Assembly: GCF_030866745.1 (NCBI RefSeq)
Contig: NZ_CP133016.1
Coordinates: 868,001-932,000, forward strand
Length of the DNA stretch: 64,000 bases
Reading direction: 5' to 3'
DNA from: Sphingomonas flavescens
GTDB lineage: Bacteria; Pseudomonadota; Alphaproteobacteria; Sphingomonadales; Sphingomonadaceae
A model generated the notes under the pieces. It searched no databases. It was not told where the DNA came from and was given only the letters and a program-made list of their open reading frames with translations. A program made the position numbers and the translations under genes. Shown piece by piece: positions 25,279 to 34,449 of the stretch. Position 1 is the first letter of the stretch, and every line of letters starts with the position of its first letter.

Positions 25279-25506
25279 TCAACGGGCGTAGAGGATGATC
25301 ATCGCAACGGCGAACGCGATCAGGCCGAGAAGCTCGGCGGCCGCGAAGCCGATGAAGAGACGGCCCTGCTGGCTGTCGGCAGCGGCCGGGTTGCGCAGCG
25401 CGCTCTCAAGGAACGAGCCGAACACGTTGCCGACGCCGACGGCGGCAGCGCCAACGCCGATCGCCGCGAGACCGGCACCAATGACCTGAGCGGAAGCGAA
25501 ATCCAT
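25279..25506 (-). CDS. atpE: ATP synthase F0 subunit c
   Basis: Rotor-ring proteolipid of 75 residues with two transmembrane helices: GAGLAAIGVGAAAVGVGNVFGSFLES with a Gly/Ala-repeat face, and GFAAAELLGLIAFAVAMIILYAR. The ion-carrying carboxylate is the Glu in FAAAELLGLIAF (about residue 58), and the absence of a Na+ signature points to proton coupling. The conserved polar loop is ALRNPAAADSQQG. The intergenic stretch before atpB is only about 20 bases. Confidence 0.96.
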   Translation of the reverse strand: MDFASAQVIGAGLAAIGVGAAAVGVGNVFGSFLESALRNPAAADSQQGRLFIGFAAAELLGLIAFAVAMIILYAR

Positions 25507-25527
25507 GGGTAACTCCTTTGGTGAAAC

Positions 25528-26304
25528 TTAGTGAAGGTTGATTGCGTCGTTGAGATAAAGCGTCGTCAGCAGCGCGAACACGTAAGCCTGGATCGCGCAG
25601 ACCAGCAGCTCGAGCGCGGCAACCCCGACGATGAACAGGAAGCTAAGCGCGCCAACGCCCCAGCCCATCGGGCCGCCGTTGAAGCCGCTGACGATGAAGC
25701 TGCCGAACACTTCCATCAGGATGTGACCGGCGATCATCGCCACGAACAGTCGCAGACCAAGGCTGAACGGGCGGACCATGAACGACACGAATTCGATCGC
25801 CGCGATCAGCGGAACCATCACGGCCGGCGTGCCGTGCGGGACGAACAGCGAGAAGAAATGAAGACCATGGCGCCAGAAGCCGACGATCAGGACGATCGAA
25901 AAGCTGAGGACTGCCAGAATGCCGGTGATCGAGAAGTGACTGGTGGTCGTGAAGGCGTGAAGCCCCGGCACTACCGCCAGCGGCAACAGGCCGAGCAGGT
26001 TGGCGACGAGGATGAAGGTGAAGAGCGAGAAGATGTAGGGCACATACTTCTTGCCCTCGGGACCGATGTTCACCTTGACCATGTCATCGATGAAGCCGGT
26101 CAGGCCTTCGACGGCCATCTGCCACCGGCCGGGCACCAGCTCGCGCTTCATGCCCATCGCCATGAAGCCGATGATCAGCGCCAGCGCGACCAGCAGCCAC
26201 GCCGAGCTCGTCGTGAAGCTGATGTCATATTTGCCCAGGTGCAGCGGAACCAGGGGTTCCACCGTGAACTGGTGCATCGGGTCGATCTTGCCTTCGGCCG
26301 CCAC
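25528..26304 (-). CDS. atpB: ATP synthase F0 subunit a
   Basis: Stator channel subunit, 258 residues, with five or six membrane helices. The essential Arg lies in RPFSLGLRLFVAMIAGHILMEV (about 183-204). PYIFSLFTFILVANLLGLLP is the conserved helix block of alphaproteobacterial subunit a. The N-terminus MAAEGKIDPMHQFTVEPLVPL is periplasmic. It sits between atpI and atpE with a 12-base gap to atpI. Confidence 0.96.
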   Translation of the reverse strand: MAAEGKIDPMHQFTVEPLVPLHLGKYDISFTTSSAWLLVALALIIGFMAMGMKRELVPGRWQMAVEGLTGFIDDMVKVNIGPEGKKYVPYIFSLFTFILVANLLGLLPLAVVPGLHAFTTTSHFSITGILAVLSFSIVLIVGFWRHGLHFFSLFVPHGTPAVMVPLIAAIEFVSFMVRPFSLGLRLFVAMIAGHILMEVFGSFIVSGFNGGPMGWGVGALSFLFIVGVAALELLVCAIQAYVFALLTTLYLNDAINLH

Positions 26305-26316
26305 GCTGTTCTCGCC

Positions 26317-26655
26317 TCAATTGCCCGGTTCAGACCGGGTGTTCGTAATCCGGACCACGTTCCGTAGGCCGACGCCGAATCCGAAGAACAGCATCAGCAA
26401 CAGGAACAAGGGGAACGTCTTGTAGCCGGCCATCGCCGCCAGTGAGTCGATCCCCCACCCGATCACCGCGCCGCCAACCGGCGCTCCGATCAGGTGCCCG
26501 AAGGCCTGCTGCGCAATCCGGGTCCCCGGACTGACCTGCGGCACTTCGGTCCGCTTCGCTTCCGCCTGCTGCAAGCGCTCGAGCCGCTCATCGAGCGATT
26601 CGAGCCGCGCGTCTGGTGGAAGCTTCGGAACCTCGCCAGTCTCGTCCTCTGCCAT
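26317..26655 (-). CDS. atpI: AtpI-type F0 assembly protein
   Basis: A 112-residue small membrane protein heading the F0 operon. A charged N-terminal half is followed by two hydrophobic hairpin helices (about 48-70 and 80-102). GHLIGAPVGGAVIGWGIDSLAAM and LFLLLMLFFGFGVGLRNV match AtpI/AtpQ-family proteins. It is thought to help insert the c ring and to have a Mg2+ function. Its place directly upstream of atpB is the strongest support. The operon promoter should lie in the 149 bases toward 26805. Confidence 0.87.
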   Translation of the reverse strand: MAEDETGEVPKLPPDARLESLDERLERLQQAEAKRTEVPQVSPGTRIAQQAFGHLIGAPVGGAVIGWGIDSLAAMAGYKTFPLFLLLMLFFGFGVGLRNVVRITNTRSEPGN

Positions 26656-26804
26656 GCGTCTCCCCTGTGCGTCGCCCCGGCTGAAATCCCAGGGTCAGAC
26701 GGGTACGAGAAGCATGGCGGAAATCGATACCGCCAAGGCGCCGCTCCTTTATGAACCGCACCGGCGATAGTCAACCGCGCGCCACCGCTGTAAGCTCAGC
26801 GGCC

Positions 26805-27542
26805 ATGAGACACCCATGGGTCTTGGCTTGCCTTGTCGCCGCGGCGGCATCACCCGCCAACGCCACCTCGGTGAAGATCGTCCGCAACACCTCTACGCTG
26901 AAGTTCAGCTACGCGTGGTCGACTGAGGCAGCTGCCATACCGGCTCTCAGGCGCTGGATGCAGGCGGACGCAGAGAAGATCTTTAAGCGTGAAGCGGCTT
27001 CAGCGACCAGCGATGCGCGCCAGGCGGATAAGAGCAATTATCCGTTTCACCAGCACGAGATTCAGATGAGTTGGGAAACTGCTGGACAGTCCGCCCGATT
27101 GTTGTCGCTCGAAGGCAGCTTTTGGGGCTTCACCGGCGGCGCGCACGGCAACGGATCAACAACAGCGCTTCTGTGGGACCGTGTTCGGAACGTCCGGAGC
27201 GACATTCAAAAACTCCTGATCGCTGGTCAAAGCTGGACCGGAGCGATCCGCCAGCCATTCTGCATACTGCTGGACCGTGAGAGAATAAAACGCCGCGGCG
27301 GCCCGCTCGAAAAAGGCGGGATGTTCAGCGGCTGTCCTGCCTACACGGAAGTGACCGTCGTGATCGCCGACAAAAACGGCAACGGGCGCTTCGACCATAT
27401 CCAGGTGACCGCCGATCCATATGTAGCCGGACCCTATGTCGAAGGTTCATACGACATCGAACTGCCGATCACCGCGGCAATGATCGCTCGGCTGAAGCCG
27501 GAGTATCGCTTCTCGTTCGAAGCTCAGCCCCCGGTGCAGTAA
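26805..27542 (+). CDS. DUF4163/DUF3298 (RsiV/PdaC-like) periplasmic protein
   Basis: A 245-residue exported protein. A signal peptide (MRHPWVLACLVAAAASPANA) is followed by a DUF4163-like part, then FWGFTGGAHGNGSTTALLWDR (about residues 106-126), whose GGAHG is the DUF3298 hallmark. Three cysteines are in the mature part (PFCILL, SGCPAY region). Such proteins bind peptidoglycan or lysozyme-like ligands, but the role here is unknown. I took the ATG at 26805, not an upstream one at 26751, because it begins a proper signal peptide. The 3' end overlaps the convergent ydbL gene by 19 bases. Confidence 0.78.
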   Translation: MRHPWVLACLVAAAASPANATSVKIVRNTSTLKFSYAWSTEAAAIPALRRWMQADAEKIFKREAASATSDARQADKSNYPFHQHEIQMSWETAGQSARLLSLEGSFWGFTGGAHGNGSTTALLWDRVRNVRSDIQKLLIAGQSWTGAIRQPFCILLDRERIKRRGGPLEKGGMFSGCPAYTEVTVVIADKNGNGRFDHIQVTADPYVAGPYVEGSYDIELPITAAMIARLKPEYRFSFEAQPPVQ

Positions 27543-27886
27543 TTTGGCACTGGCGCGGGTTGACCAACCCCGCGCCGCCGCCAGCTGCCGTCAGAGAGCA
27601 GGTAAGCCTGGCCCACGCCAACGCGCCCGAGGAGTTGGCAGCCCGCGGTTATGCCCACATCCTGCGGGCTAACGCGGCGGCTCGTCGCGAAATTCGAATA
27701 GATTGAGCGCCGCTCGATGTTGATGCGCGCAACCTGGGCCCGGACGGCGGGGCTGACGGCCGAGACGACGCCCAGATAGCCATCGTAGCGCTCTCCCACC
27801 TGGCCAGCCGCGATAGCCGCATCGACCGCGGGCGACTGGGCGGCGGCGGGCGATGCAAGCAACAGAAGAATCCAGAGGCGACGCAT
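27524..27886 (-). CDS. ydbL: YdbL family protein (DUF1318)
   Basis: A 120-residue periplasmic protein. A signal peptide (MRRLWILLLLASPAAAQ) is followed by GQVGERYDGYLGVVSAVSP, matching the QGRVGExxxGYL core of E. coli YdbL, and INIERRSIYSNFA matching its INAERK motif. YdbL is the chaperone-like partner of YdbH and YnbE in phospholipid transport between membranes. It is co-transcribed with both, its ATG overlapping the YnbE stop (TGATG). The extended C-terminus ends in a Cys that is not in the E. coli protein. Confidence 0.85.
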   Translation of the reverse strand: MRRLWILLLLASPAAAQSPAVDAAIAAGQVGERYDGYLGVVSAVSPAVRAQVARINIERRSIYSNFATSRRVSPQDVGITAGCQLLGRVGVGQAYLLSDGSWRRRGVGQPAPVPNYCTGG

Positions 27887-28089
27887 CACGGCTTCTTTTG
27901 CTGCGGGAAGGCCTGCGGGTTCTGGTTGATGAGGGTCTCGACGTCGCGCTGCAGGCGCACGACGACCTCCTGCCGGATGGTAACGTTGAGGTTGATGTCG
28001 ATCGGCTTTTCCGGCGTCTTGAGCGAGATACATCCCGCCAGCGGGGCCGCGATAATCGCTGCGCCGAGCAGCCTGGGTATGTTGGTCAT
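27886..28089 (-). CDS. ynbE: YnbE family lipoprotein
   Basis: A 67-residue outer-membrane lipoprotein. The lipobox is LAGC at about residues 16-19, followed by the short conserved YnbE domain (PIDINLNVTIRQEVVVRLQRDVE). YnbE pairs with the C-terminus of YdbH to complete an intermembrane bridge for phospholipids. ATG 28089 gives a normal signal peptide, and a GTG at 28101 overlapping the YdbH stop is also possible. Order ydbH-ynbE-ydbL is the same as in E. coli. Confidence 0.85.
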   Translation of the reverse strand: MTNIPRLLGAAIIAAPLAGCISLKTPEKPIDINLNVTIRQEVVVRLQRDVETLINQNPQAFPQQKKP

Positions 28090-28097
28090 GGGCACTC

Positions 28098-31000
28098 TCA
28101 CTTCGTCTTGGTTGGCGTGGGATTGGGCGGAGCGACATTGACCTGCTCCGGCACCGGGGTTTGCGTTTGCTGCTGCTCGTCCTCGAGCTTGCGGACTTCG
28201 GTCGTGATGCCGGGCACGTCGCCGAGCGGCCGCGGCAGCACGTCGCTGATGACGGTACGCGGGTCCTGCATGGACTTGGCAGTCGCGATCAACGCGCGGA
28301 ATGGGCCGGTAATGCTCACGTTGAGATGCAGCGGGATCTTCTTCAACAGGCGCTTGATCAGCCGCTGGGTGCCCGTCGACTGGCCCAGTCCCGCGCCATC
28401 GACGTTCAGGCGTGCGGCGAATTCGCCCGCGAGATCGCCGTCGAGACGGATCGTCATCGCCTTGAATCGGATGTCCCGAAGCGCATTGAAGGCGATGTTG
28501 CCCATGATTCCCAGGTCCGACTTGCTGACCGTGCCGACGTAAGCGAGCGAACCCCCGCCCGGACGGCTGTCGAGGCGGCCTCCGACAATGCGGCCACCAT
28601 TTTCGTCGAAAATCATCGGTAGCACGCCGTCAAACCGCCCGGTCGCGTCGATTTCCTTGAAGCCGAGGGTCGACACGAACGTGTGGGCATCCAGTCCCTC
28701 GACCCGGAAGGTCAGGCGCTTGGCGGTCGGGTGATTGAAGTTGAGCACTGTTTCCTGAAGGATCAGGCGCCCGCCCATAAACGGCCATTCGCCGCGTTCC
28801 ACCTTCACCAACTGGCCCGGCAGCAATTGATAGCGGATCACGCCGTTCTCGACGAGGATGCCGGGGTTGATGCTCGCTACCGTGAAGGTCTGGCCCGGCG
28901 CCGTTGTCAGTCCGAGCAGGTCGGTGAAGTGCATGTTGCCCTTGATGCCGGTCACCGGACCGAAGGGGGCCGCAAGGTTCAGATCGGCGGTCGAAAAGTC
29001 GCCGGTCGAAGTCACTTTGCCCGAAGAATTCCAGTCGATCCGGCCGTGGCCCTGTATCGTACCCTCGACGAGCGCGATGACACCTTCGGTGAGGCGGGTC
29101 AGTTCCGCAGGCTGGAAGCTGGGTCCGAAGGTCAGGCCCGGTATGTTGAGGTCGGCGTGGCCAGCACCATTGGACAAGCGATGCTCGATGTCGACCGACG
29201 TGACCGGCGTGCCGGATGCCGGATGGCGCAGCAGGCCATCGGCGCGGATGTAGTCGCCGGCTAGCGAGAAGCGGATATTATCGCTGCGCAGCGGATAGAA
29301 TCGAGGGTTGGCATCGCGGTCGGAGACGGTCAGCGCGCTGGTGATCCCCAGCTTGTTACCAACCAGCTGCCACTTGCCGCTGGCGTCACTGAGCTGCAGC
29401 GGAACGTTTCCGATCGTACCACCCGCGTCGGCGAAAGCGCCGTTTAAATTCTTGCCACCGAAATTGCCGGTGAGACGCGCCGCATTAAAGAGCACCGGCG
29501 AAGCGGAGCGGCCCAGGCTCATCCCCATGCGACTGAAAACGAACTGCTGCCCGGTGAGCTGGCCATTTGCCGCCTGCAAGCGGAGCGGCGACTTGCCGAT
29601 GCTGCCGTTCAAAACCGGATGGGCGAGGTTCGCGGCCATGATCACCGGCCCGTCGCCGTTTTTCCGGATCATCGCGGTCCCGATTGGGCAAACGGGCAAT
29701 CTGGTAGTGCCAAGCTGAAGCGAGCTGACCTGCAAATAGTTGAAGCTGACCACCGCGCAGGAGGTGCCGACCGCAAAGCTGCCTGCCTTGCCGACCTGCC
29801 CGTCGATCGGCAGCCGCAGCGCCTGAACGCGCCCATTGGGGAAGCGCCCGTCGAGCTGGGCGATGGTGCTGACGGTGGTGACGCCGCCAGGTCCTGGACC
29901 GAAACGAATGGGGGTAAGTGCCAGCCGTTGGCCATTCGCGGCGTAGGGCGCGAGATTGGCGACGCCGCTCATCGGCGCGCCAGCGCGCGGCTGGCGAAGG
30001 CTAACTTCGGCTTGGGGCAAGCCGCCACCGTTCATGGCGAGATCGCCATCGATCCGCAGGCCACCGGACGGCCAATAATAGGTAACGCCGCTGCCGCCGG
30101 TAACCTTTGCCCGAGCGCCACCCGGTCCAATGATGTTCGCGTCGGTGATCCGCACCGCACCACCGCCGGGGAAGTTGACGACCTTGATATGGCCGGCCGA
30201 ATTGAAATTGCGCGCTGTCCGCAGCACGGCATTGCCGATCGCCGTCGTCACGGGCCCGATCGGCGTCTTGGCAGCAGCCGCGAGCGGCCCTGTCACGCCC
30301 GCGGTCATGCTCGGATCAAGCGCGCCGCTATCCGCGCCATATTGGCCCGCCAACCGGAATTCACCGCTCCGGATGCCGAGCGCATAGTCGCCGGCGAGAC
30401 GGGTGCGGTCCGCGTAAATGGTGCCGACCCGCGACTTTTGCGCCGACAGCTTCACCTTGCCCGCAACCGCGCCAAACGAACCTTTATAGCTGATGTCGCC
30501 AACGAAGTTCGCGAGACCGTTAGCCCCAGCGATCAGCGTCGCAATCGCCATGCGGCCGCTGCCGTCGATGCTGGTGAAGCTTTCGTTGAAGGTCGCTTTC
30601 GCGTCGAAACGCGGGCTTGCGATGTCGAAGCGGCTTACCGGGCAGCTGAACCGATCCAGCGTGACCGGGCCGTCGATGCGTGGGCGCCGGGCGGTCACCG
30701 AGACCGCCACCGCCGCCCGCATGTTGACCGCCGCACATTTACCCGGAACCAGCTGCGGGCTGATGACCACGGCATTGCCCTTGAAGCCACCGCTGAGCTT
30801 CCCGTTCCCCGCAAGCGCGAATCCGAGCGGGCCGAACGGCGTGCTGAGGGAGATCGTGCTGTCAGCGACGTTCAGGACGAAGTCCGGGAGTGCGAACGGC
30901 TTGTTCGACGGCGGCGGCATAAGCTTGTCGATCTGGCCCCAGCTGACCCGGCCGTTGACCAGCTTGCCGCGGAGGCGGACGCCGCGCGCGACGATCCTAT

Positions 31001-31340
31001 AGACTTCGAAGCTTCCGTTCCACTTCAGCCGCGTCTCGATATGCGCGTATTTGGCGATGAGATCCGGTCGCTTCGGGTCGCCGATGACAAGATCGCTAAC
31101 TTCTTGCGTCCGCAGACCGACGCGGTCGAGATGATAGGTCGCGGCGACACCGCGTCGTTCGAGTTCGCTTTTCAGATAATGCGTGGCGATCGACCGCCGT
31201 TGCGTCCACACAATCGCGACACCGATGATGAGGGCGATTAACAGACCAAGCGCGACGAGGCTGGCAATGCGGCCCCACCGCCCATTGCGCCGCACGACGA
31301 TCGTATCGTGCACGCTGTCTTCGTTCGGCCGCTCCGCCAT
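28098..31340 (-). CDS. ydbH: YdbH family intermembrane phospholipid transport protein (AsmA-like)
   Basis: A 1,080-residue AsmA-clan protein. A single N-terminal signal-anchor (about 28-45, ASLVALGLLIALIIGVAIVW) is followed by a long beta-groove body of repeated beta-strand segments and a C-terminal DUF748-like part with GHGRIDWNSSGKVTSTGDFST. E. coli TamB, YhdP and YdbH together shuttle glycerophospholipids to the outer membrane, and YdbH acts with YnbE and YdbL. A basic Pro/Gln-rich tail ends the protein. It is divergent from radC. Confidence 0.88.
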   Translation of the reverse strand: MAERPNEDSVHDTIVVRRNGRWGRIASLVALGLLIALIIGVAIVWTQRRSIATHYLKSELERRGVAATYHLDRVGLRTQEVSDLVIGDPKRPDLIAKYAHIETRLKWNGSFEVYRIVARGVRLRGKLVNGRVSWGQIDKLMPPPSNKPFALPDFVLNVADSTISLSTPFGPLGFALAGNGKLSGGFKGNAVVISPQLVPGKCAAVNMRAAVAVSVTARRPRIDGPVTLDRFSCPVSRFDIASPRFDAKATFNESFTSIDGSGRMAIATLIAGANGLANFVGDISYKGSFGAVAGKVKLSAQKSRVGTIYADRTRLAGDYALGIRSGEFRLAGQYGADSGALDPSMTAGVTGPLAAAAKTPIGPVTTAIGNAVLRTARNFNSAGHIKVVNFPGGGAVRITDANIIGPGGARAKVTGGSGVTYYWPSGGLRIDGDLAMNGGGLPQAEVSLRQPRAGAPMSGVANLAPYAANGQRLALTPIRFGPGPGGVTTVSTIAQLDGRFPNGRVQALRLPIDGQVGKAGSFAVGTSCAVVSFNYLQVSSLQLGTTRLPVCPIGTAMIRKNGDGPVIMAANLAHPVLNGSIGKSPLRLQAANGQLTGQQFVFSRMGMSLGRSASPVLFNAARLTGNFGGKNLNGAFADAGGTIGNVPLQLSDASGKWQLVGNKLGITSALTVSDRDANPRFYPLRSDNIRFSLAGDYIRADGLLRHPASGTPVTSVDIEHRLSNGAGHADLNIPGLTFGPSFQPAELTRLTEGVIALVEGTIQGHGRIDWNSSGKVTSTGDFSTADLNLAAPFGPVTGIKGNMHFTDLLGLTTAPGQTFTVASINPGILVENGVIRYQLLPGQLVKVERGEWPFMGGRLILQETVLNFNHPTAKRLTFRVEGLDAHTFVSTLGFKEIDATGRFDGVLPMIFDENGGRIVGGRLDSRPGGGSLAYVGTVSKSDLGIMGNIAFNALRDIRFKAMTIRLDGDLAGEFAARLNVDGAGLGQSTGTQRLIKRLLKKIPLHLNVSITGPFRALIATAKSMQDPRTVISDVLPRPLGDVPGITTEVRKLEDEQQQTQTPVPEQVNVAPPNPTPTKTK

Positions 31341-31455
31341 CGGGTCTAACTAACCATCCCCAAGCTTGACCGTTCCAGAACCGGCATGACCCCTAGCCAA
31401 CCCGCAGCTTTCTGTGGTCTTATGGTCACGCTCGGACGGACCAGCGATCGGTGGC

Positions 31456-32151
31456 ATGAACGAGCACGTCCCCACTTCACGAAACAGCAAGGTCGGCGGC
31501 CACCGCGGGCGTCTGCGCGACCGCCTGCTGAGTGCCGGCGCTGGCGGCTTCCACGATTACGAGCTGGTGGAGTATCTGCTTACCCTCACCATCCCGCGGG
31601 TCGACACGAAGCCGTTGGCGAAACGGTTACTCGGGGATTTCGGTGGAATCGGACCGTTGCTCCAGGCCAATGCCGACGTGCTACGGCGCGAGGGGCTTTC
31701 TGACGCCACGATTGCGGCGCTCAAGATCGCGGAGGCCGCGGCGCTTCGCATGCTTGAAACCAGGATCGAGGGGCAGCCGGTGCTGTCGAGCTGGGACGCC
31801 CTTAACGATTATCTTCACGCGCAAATGGCCCATCGGCGAACCGAGGAGGTTCGCGTGCTCTTCCTCAACGCCAAGAACATGCTCCTTGCCAATGAAGCGT
31901 TGTGGCAGGGAAGCGTGGACGAGGCGTCAGTCCATGTGCGCGAAGTCATCGCCCGCGCCATCGCGCTGGGCGCTACGGCGCTCATTATCGTTCACAACCA
32001 TCCCAGCGGCGACCCGACGCCATCGACGCAAGACATTCGTCTCACGCGCGACCTCGTCGACGCTGGCCGGCATATGAAGATTACCGTCCACGATCACGTC
32101 GTCGTCGGCACCCAAGGACGGACCAGCATGCGCGCGATGGGGCTGATGTAG
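31456..32151 (+). CDS. radC: RadC family JAB1/MPN-domain protein
   Basis: A 231-residue protein. An N-terminal UPF0758 helix-hairpin-helix part (GHRGRLRDRLLSAGAGGFHDYELVEYLL) is followed by the MPN domain with its metal motif in HNHPSGDPTPSTQDI (His-x-His, then Asp). The JAMM residues are intact, so hydrolase activity is possible. The historic DNA-repair role of RadC is doubtful, and the family function is unsettled. The ATG at 31456 was chosen at the start of conserved sequence. It is followed at once by purB. Confidence 0.9.
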   Translation: MNEHVPTSRNSKVGGHRGRLRDRLLSAGAGGFHDYELVEYLLTLTIPRVDTKPLAKRLLGDFGGIGPLLQANADVLRREGLSDATIAALKIAEAAALRMLETRIEGQPVLSSWDALNDYLHAQMAHRRTEEVRVLFLNAKNMLLANEALWQGSVDEASVHVREVIARAIALGATALIIVHNHPSGDPTPSTQDIRLTRDLVDAGRHMKITVHDHVVVGTQGRTSMRAMGLM

Positions 32152-32193
32152 CGGGTTTGATGCGCTGCGGCCCCTCTGCTAGCCGCCCTAGCC

Positions 32194-33519
32194 ATGGTCC
32201 CTCGCTATTCCCGCCCCGCCATGACCGCCATCTGGTCAGCCGAAAACCGCTACCGGATTTGGTGGCAGATCGAGGTCTTTGCCGCGGAGGCGATGGGCAA
32301 GATCGGGATGATTCCCGCCGACGATGCCGCGACGATCCGGGCCGCTTACGACCGGAATGCCCTGGGCGAGATCGATATTGAGGCAATCGACGCAATCGAG
32401 GCGGTCACGAAGCATGACGTCATCGCTTTCCTGACCTGGGCCGGCGAGAAGCTGGGCCCGGAGCGGCGCTGGCTGCATCAGGGCATGACGAGCTCCGATG
32501 TGCTGGACACGGCCCTCGCGGTTCAGCTGAAGCAGGCCGCAGATCTGCTGATCGCCGACCTCGATGCGTTGCTTGAGGTACTGAAACGGCGGGCCTTCGA
32601 ACATAAGCTGACGCCGACCATCGGGCGCAGTCACGGCATTCACGCCGAACCGACCACCTTCGGTCTTAAGCTGGCCCAGGCTTACGCAGAGTTTGCGCGC
32701 AATCGCGAGCGGCTCATTGCGGCGCGGGACGATGTTGCGACCTGCGCGATCTCCGGTGCAGTCGGTACCTTCGCCAACGTCCCCCCCGCGGTCGAAGAGC
32801 ATGTCGCTGCCGAGCTCGGGCTAACCGCGGAGCCGATCTCCACCCAGGTGATTCCGCGCGATCGCCACGCCATGTTCTTCGGAACATTGGGCGTTATCGC
32901 GTCATCGATCGAGCGGCTGGCGACCGAAATTCGTCACCTGCAGCGGACTGAGGTTCTCGAAGCGGAAGAATATTTCTCGCCCGGGCAAAAGGGCAGCTCG
33001 GCCATGCCGCACAAGCGGAACCCGGTGCTGACCGAGAACCTGACCGGCCTCGCGCGCATGGTGCGCAGCGCAGTGACGCCCGCGCTCGAGAACGTCGCTC
33101 TGTGGCATGAGCGGGATATCTCGCACTCTTCGGTCGAGCGCTTCATCGGCCCCGACGCAACGATCACACTCGACTTCGCCTTGGCGCGCCTAGCCGGCGT
33201 GGTCGACAAGCTGCTCGTCTATCCGGAGCGGATGCAGAAGAATCTGGACCGAATGGGTGGTCTGGTTCACTCCCAGCGTGTCCTCCTTGCGCTCACTCAG
33301 GCCGGGATGAGCCGCGAGGACAGTTATGCGCTCGTCCAGCGCAATGCGATGAAGGTATGGGAATCGGACGGCCAGCTGTCGTTGCTTGAATTGCTCAAGA
33401 GCGATGCTGAGGTGACCTCGCGGTTGTCGAACGCGCAACTCGAAGAGCTGTTCGATCTTCAACACCACCTGAAGAACGTCGATGGGATTTTCGATCGGGT
33501 GTTCAAACCGACGGCCTAA
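32194..33519 (+). CDS. purB: Adenylosuccinate lyase
   Basis: Purine synthesis enzyme that cleaves SAICAR and adenylosuccinate, 441 residues. The signature is GSSAMPHKRNPVLTENLTGLAR (about 267-288). Catalytic His residues are visible in TSSDVLDTA/GRSHGIHAEPTTFG. The end VDGIFDRVF is typical. The N-terminal MVPRYSRPAMTAIWSAENRY is the usual alphaproteobacterial form. It is a short type without a C-terminal extension. Confidence 0.96.
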   Translation: MVPRYSRPAMTAIWSAENRYRIWWQIEVFAAEAMGKIGMIPADDAATIRAAYDRNALGEIDIEAIDAIEAVTKHDVIAFLTWAGEKLGPERRWLHQGMTSSDVLDTALAVQLKQAADLLIADLDALLEVLKRRAFEHKLTPTIGRSHGIHAEPTTFGLKLAQAYAEFARNRERLIAARDDVATCAISGAVGTFANVPPAVEEHVAAELGLTAEPISTQVIPRDRHAMFFGTLGVIASSIERLATEIRHLQRTEVLEAEEYFSPGQKGSSAMPHKRNPVLTENLTGLARMVRSAVTPALENVALWHERDISHSSVERFIGPDATITLDFALARLAGVVDKLLVYPERMQKNLDRMGGLVHSQRVLLALTQAGMSREDSYALVQRNAMKVWESDGQLSLLELLKSDAEVTSRLSNAQLEELFDLQHHLKNVDGIFDRVFKPTA

Positions 33520-33599
33520 GTGCCTAGCATCAAGCAAGATTCTTGACCGCGGAGCAGGAATCGGGGTCTAATCGGATCGCCGAATCTGCCGGGGGGCCG

Positions 33600-34445
33600 A
33601 TGAACGCGATTGACGAGACGATAGAGCGAGTAGCTGCGGCCATGCCGACGCCTGAGGGAGTGCAGACGGGCACTTACTTTCTCGAGCTGTCGCCCGATTG
33701 GATCGTCCGGCGAGCGTCCGAAAACATCCATCATCTTCTCGGCGAATCTCACGTCACGCTAATCGATGAACCGCTCGGTCGGTTCGTGCACGGCCAGGCG
33801 CTCCACGACATCCGCAATCTATTCTCACGACTGAGCGGCACCACGGGCATTGGGCGCGCCTACGCGATCCGGCTGACGGATGATCCGGACCTCGTCGACG
33901 TAGCGTTTCAGTTGGCGCAAGGCCGCGTATTGCTGGAAGCAGTCCCAACCGAGGGGACGTTCGGCGAGCATTTCGGCACGGTGGGCGGCCTGATCGCCGG
34001 ACTGTCAGGCGCTCATGGACAGGCTTTGCTGGATGGCGGTGCACGACGCATGCGGGCACTGACGGGCTACGATCGGGTGATCCTGCGCTTGGGAGACAGC
34101 TACGCTGAAAGCAGCCGCGGCCTGTTTCCCGGCCCCGCGGAGGACGTTGCCGATATTCCGCCTATCATGGCCGACGCAGATGCGCCGACAGTCAGGCTTT
34201 TTCCCCGAGAAACAAAGAGCGCGGCTGCAGATCATGCCTTGATGGCCGGCCTTGGCGACGGGACGCGGTCAAGTCTCGCCCGCTCCGGCGTTCGCGCCGC
34301 GATGCGCCTGCCTTTCGAGGCGCGGGGCCTCTACGGTGAATTTCGCTGCGACAGCCGGGTGCCACGGCCAAGCAGCCTCGAACTCCATGCAGCCGCGGAA
34401 CTGTTCGCCCAGATGTTCGGATTGCGACTCGAGATAGACGGCTAG
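33600..34445 (+). CDS. Orphan PAS/GAF sensor-like protein (phytochrome-type N-terminus)
   Basis: A 281-residue soluble protein. It resembles the first two domains of bacteriophytochromes: a PAS-2-like part (about 20-110, DWIVRRASENIHHLLGES) and a GAF-like part (about 130-275, GARRMRALTGYDRVILRLGDSY). It has no PHY domain, no kinase and no N-terminal bilin-binding Cys; the only Cys is in EFRCDSR. It is therefore unlikely to bind a bilin in the usual manner. It may be a sensor partner for another protein. It sits alone between purB and dnaJ, transcribed toward dnaJ. Start at ATG 33600, with a purine-rich tract before it. Confidence 0.65.
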   Translation: MNAIDETIERVAAAMPTPEGVQTGTYFLELSPDWIVRRASENIHHLLGESHVTLIDEPLGRFVHGQALHDIRNLFSRLSGTTGIGRAYAIRLTDDPDLVDVAFQLAQGRVLLEAVPTEGTFGEHFGTVGGLIAGLSGAHGQALLDGGARRMRALTGYDRVILRLGDSYAESSRGLFPGPAEDVADIPPIMADADAPTVRLFPRETKSAAADHALMAGLGDGTRSSLARSGVRAAMRLPFEARGLYGEFRCDSRVPRPSSLELHAAAELFAQMFGLRLEIDG

Positions 34446-34449
34446 CGCG

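Noticed and set aside
25505..25545. GTGAAAC-TTAGTGAAGG resembling the paaZ motif array
   Set aside because: The TTAGTGAAGG part codes the last residues and stop of atpB and the rest is the short atpB-atpE spacer; no symmetry is present.
29619..31241. 540-residue plus-strand ORF
   Set aside because: Antisense to ydbH; the biased composition and lack of motifs mark it as a shadow.
31346..31375. GGAAC-N17-GTT on the minus strand before ydbH
   Set aside because: It matches an EcfG pattern, but the -10 would be about 10 bases from the start codon, requiring a leaderless transcript; chance match is likelier.
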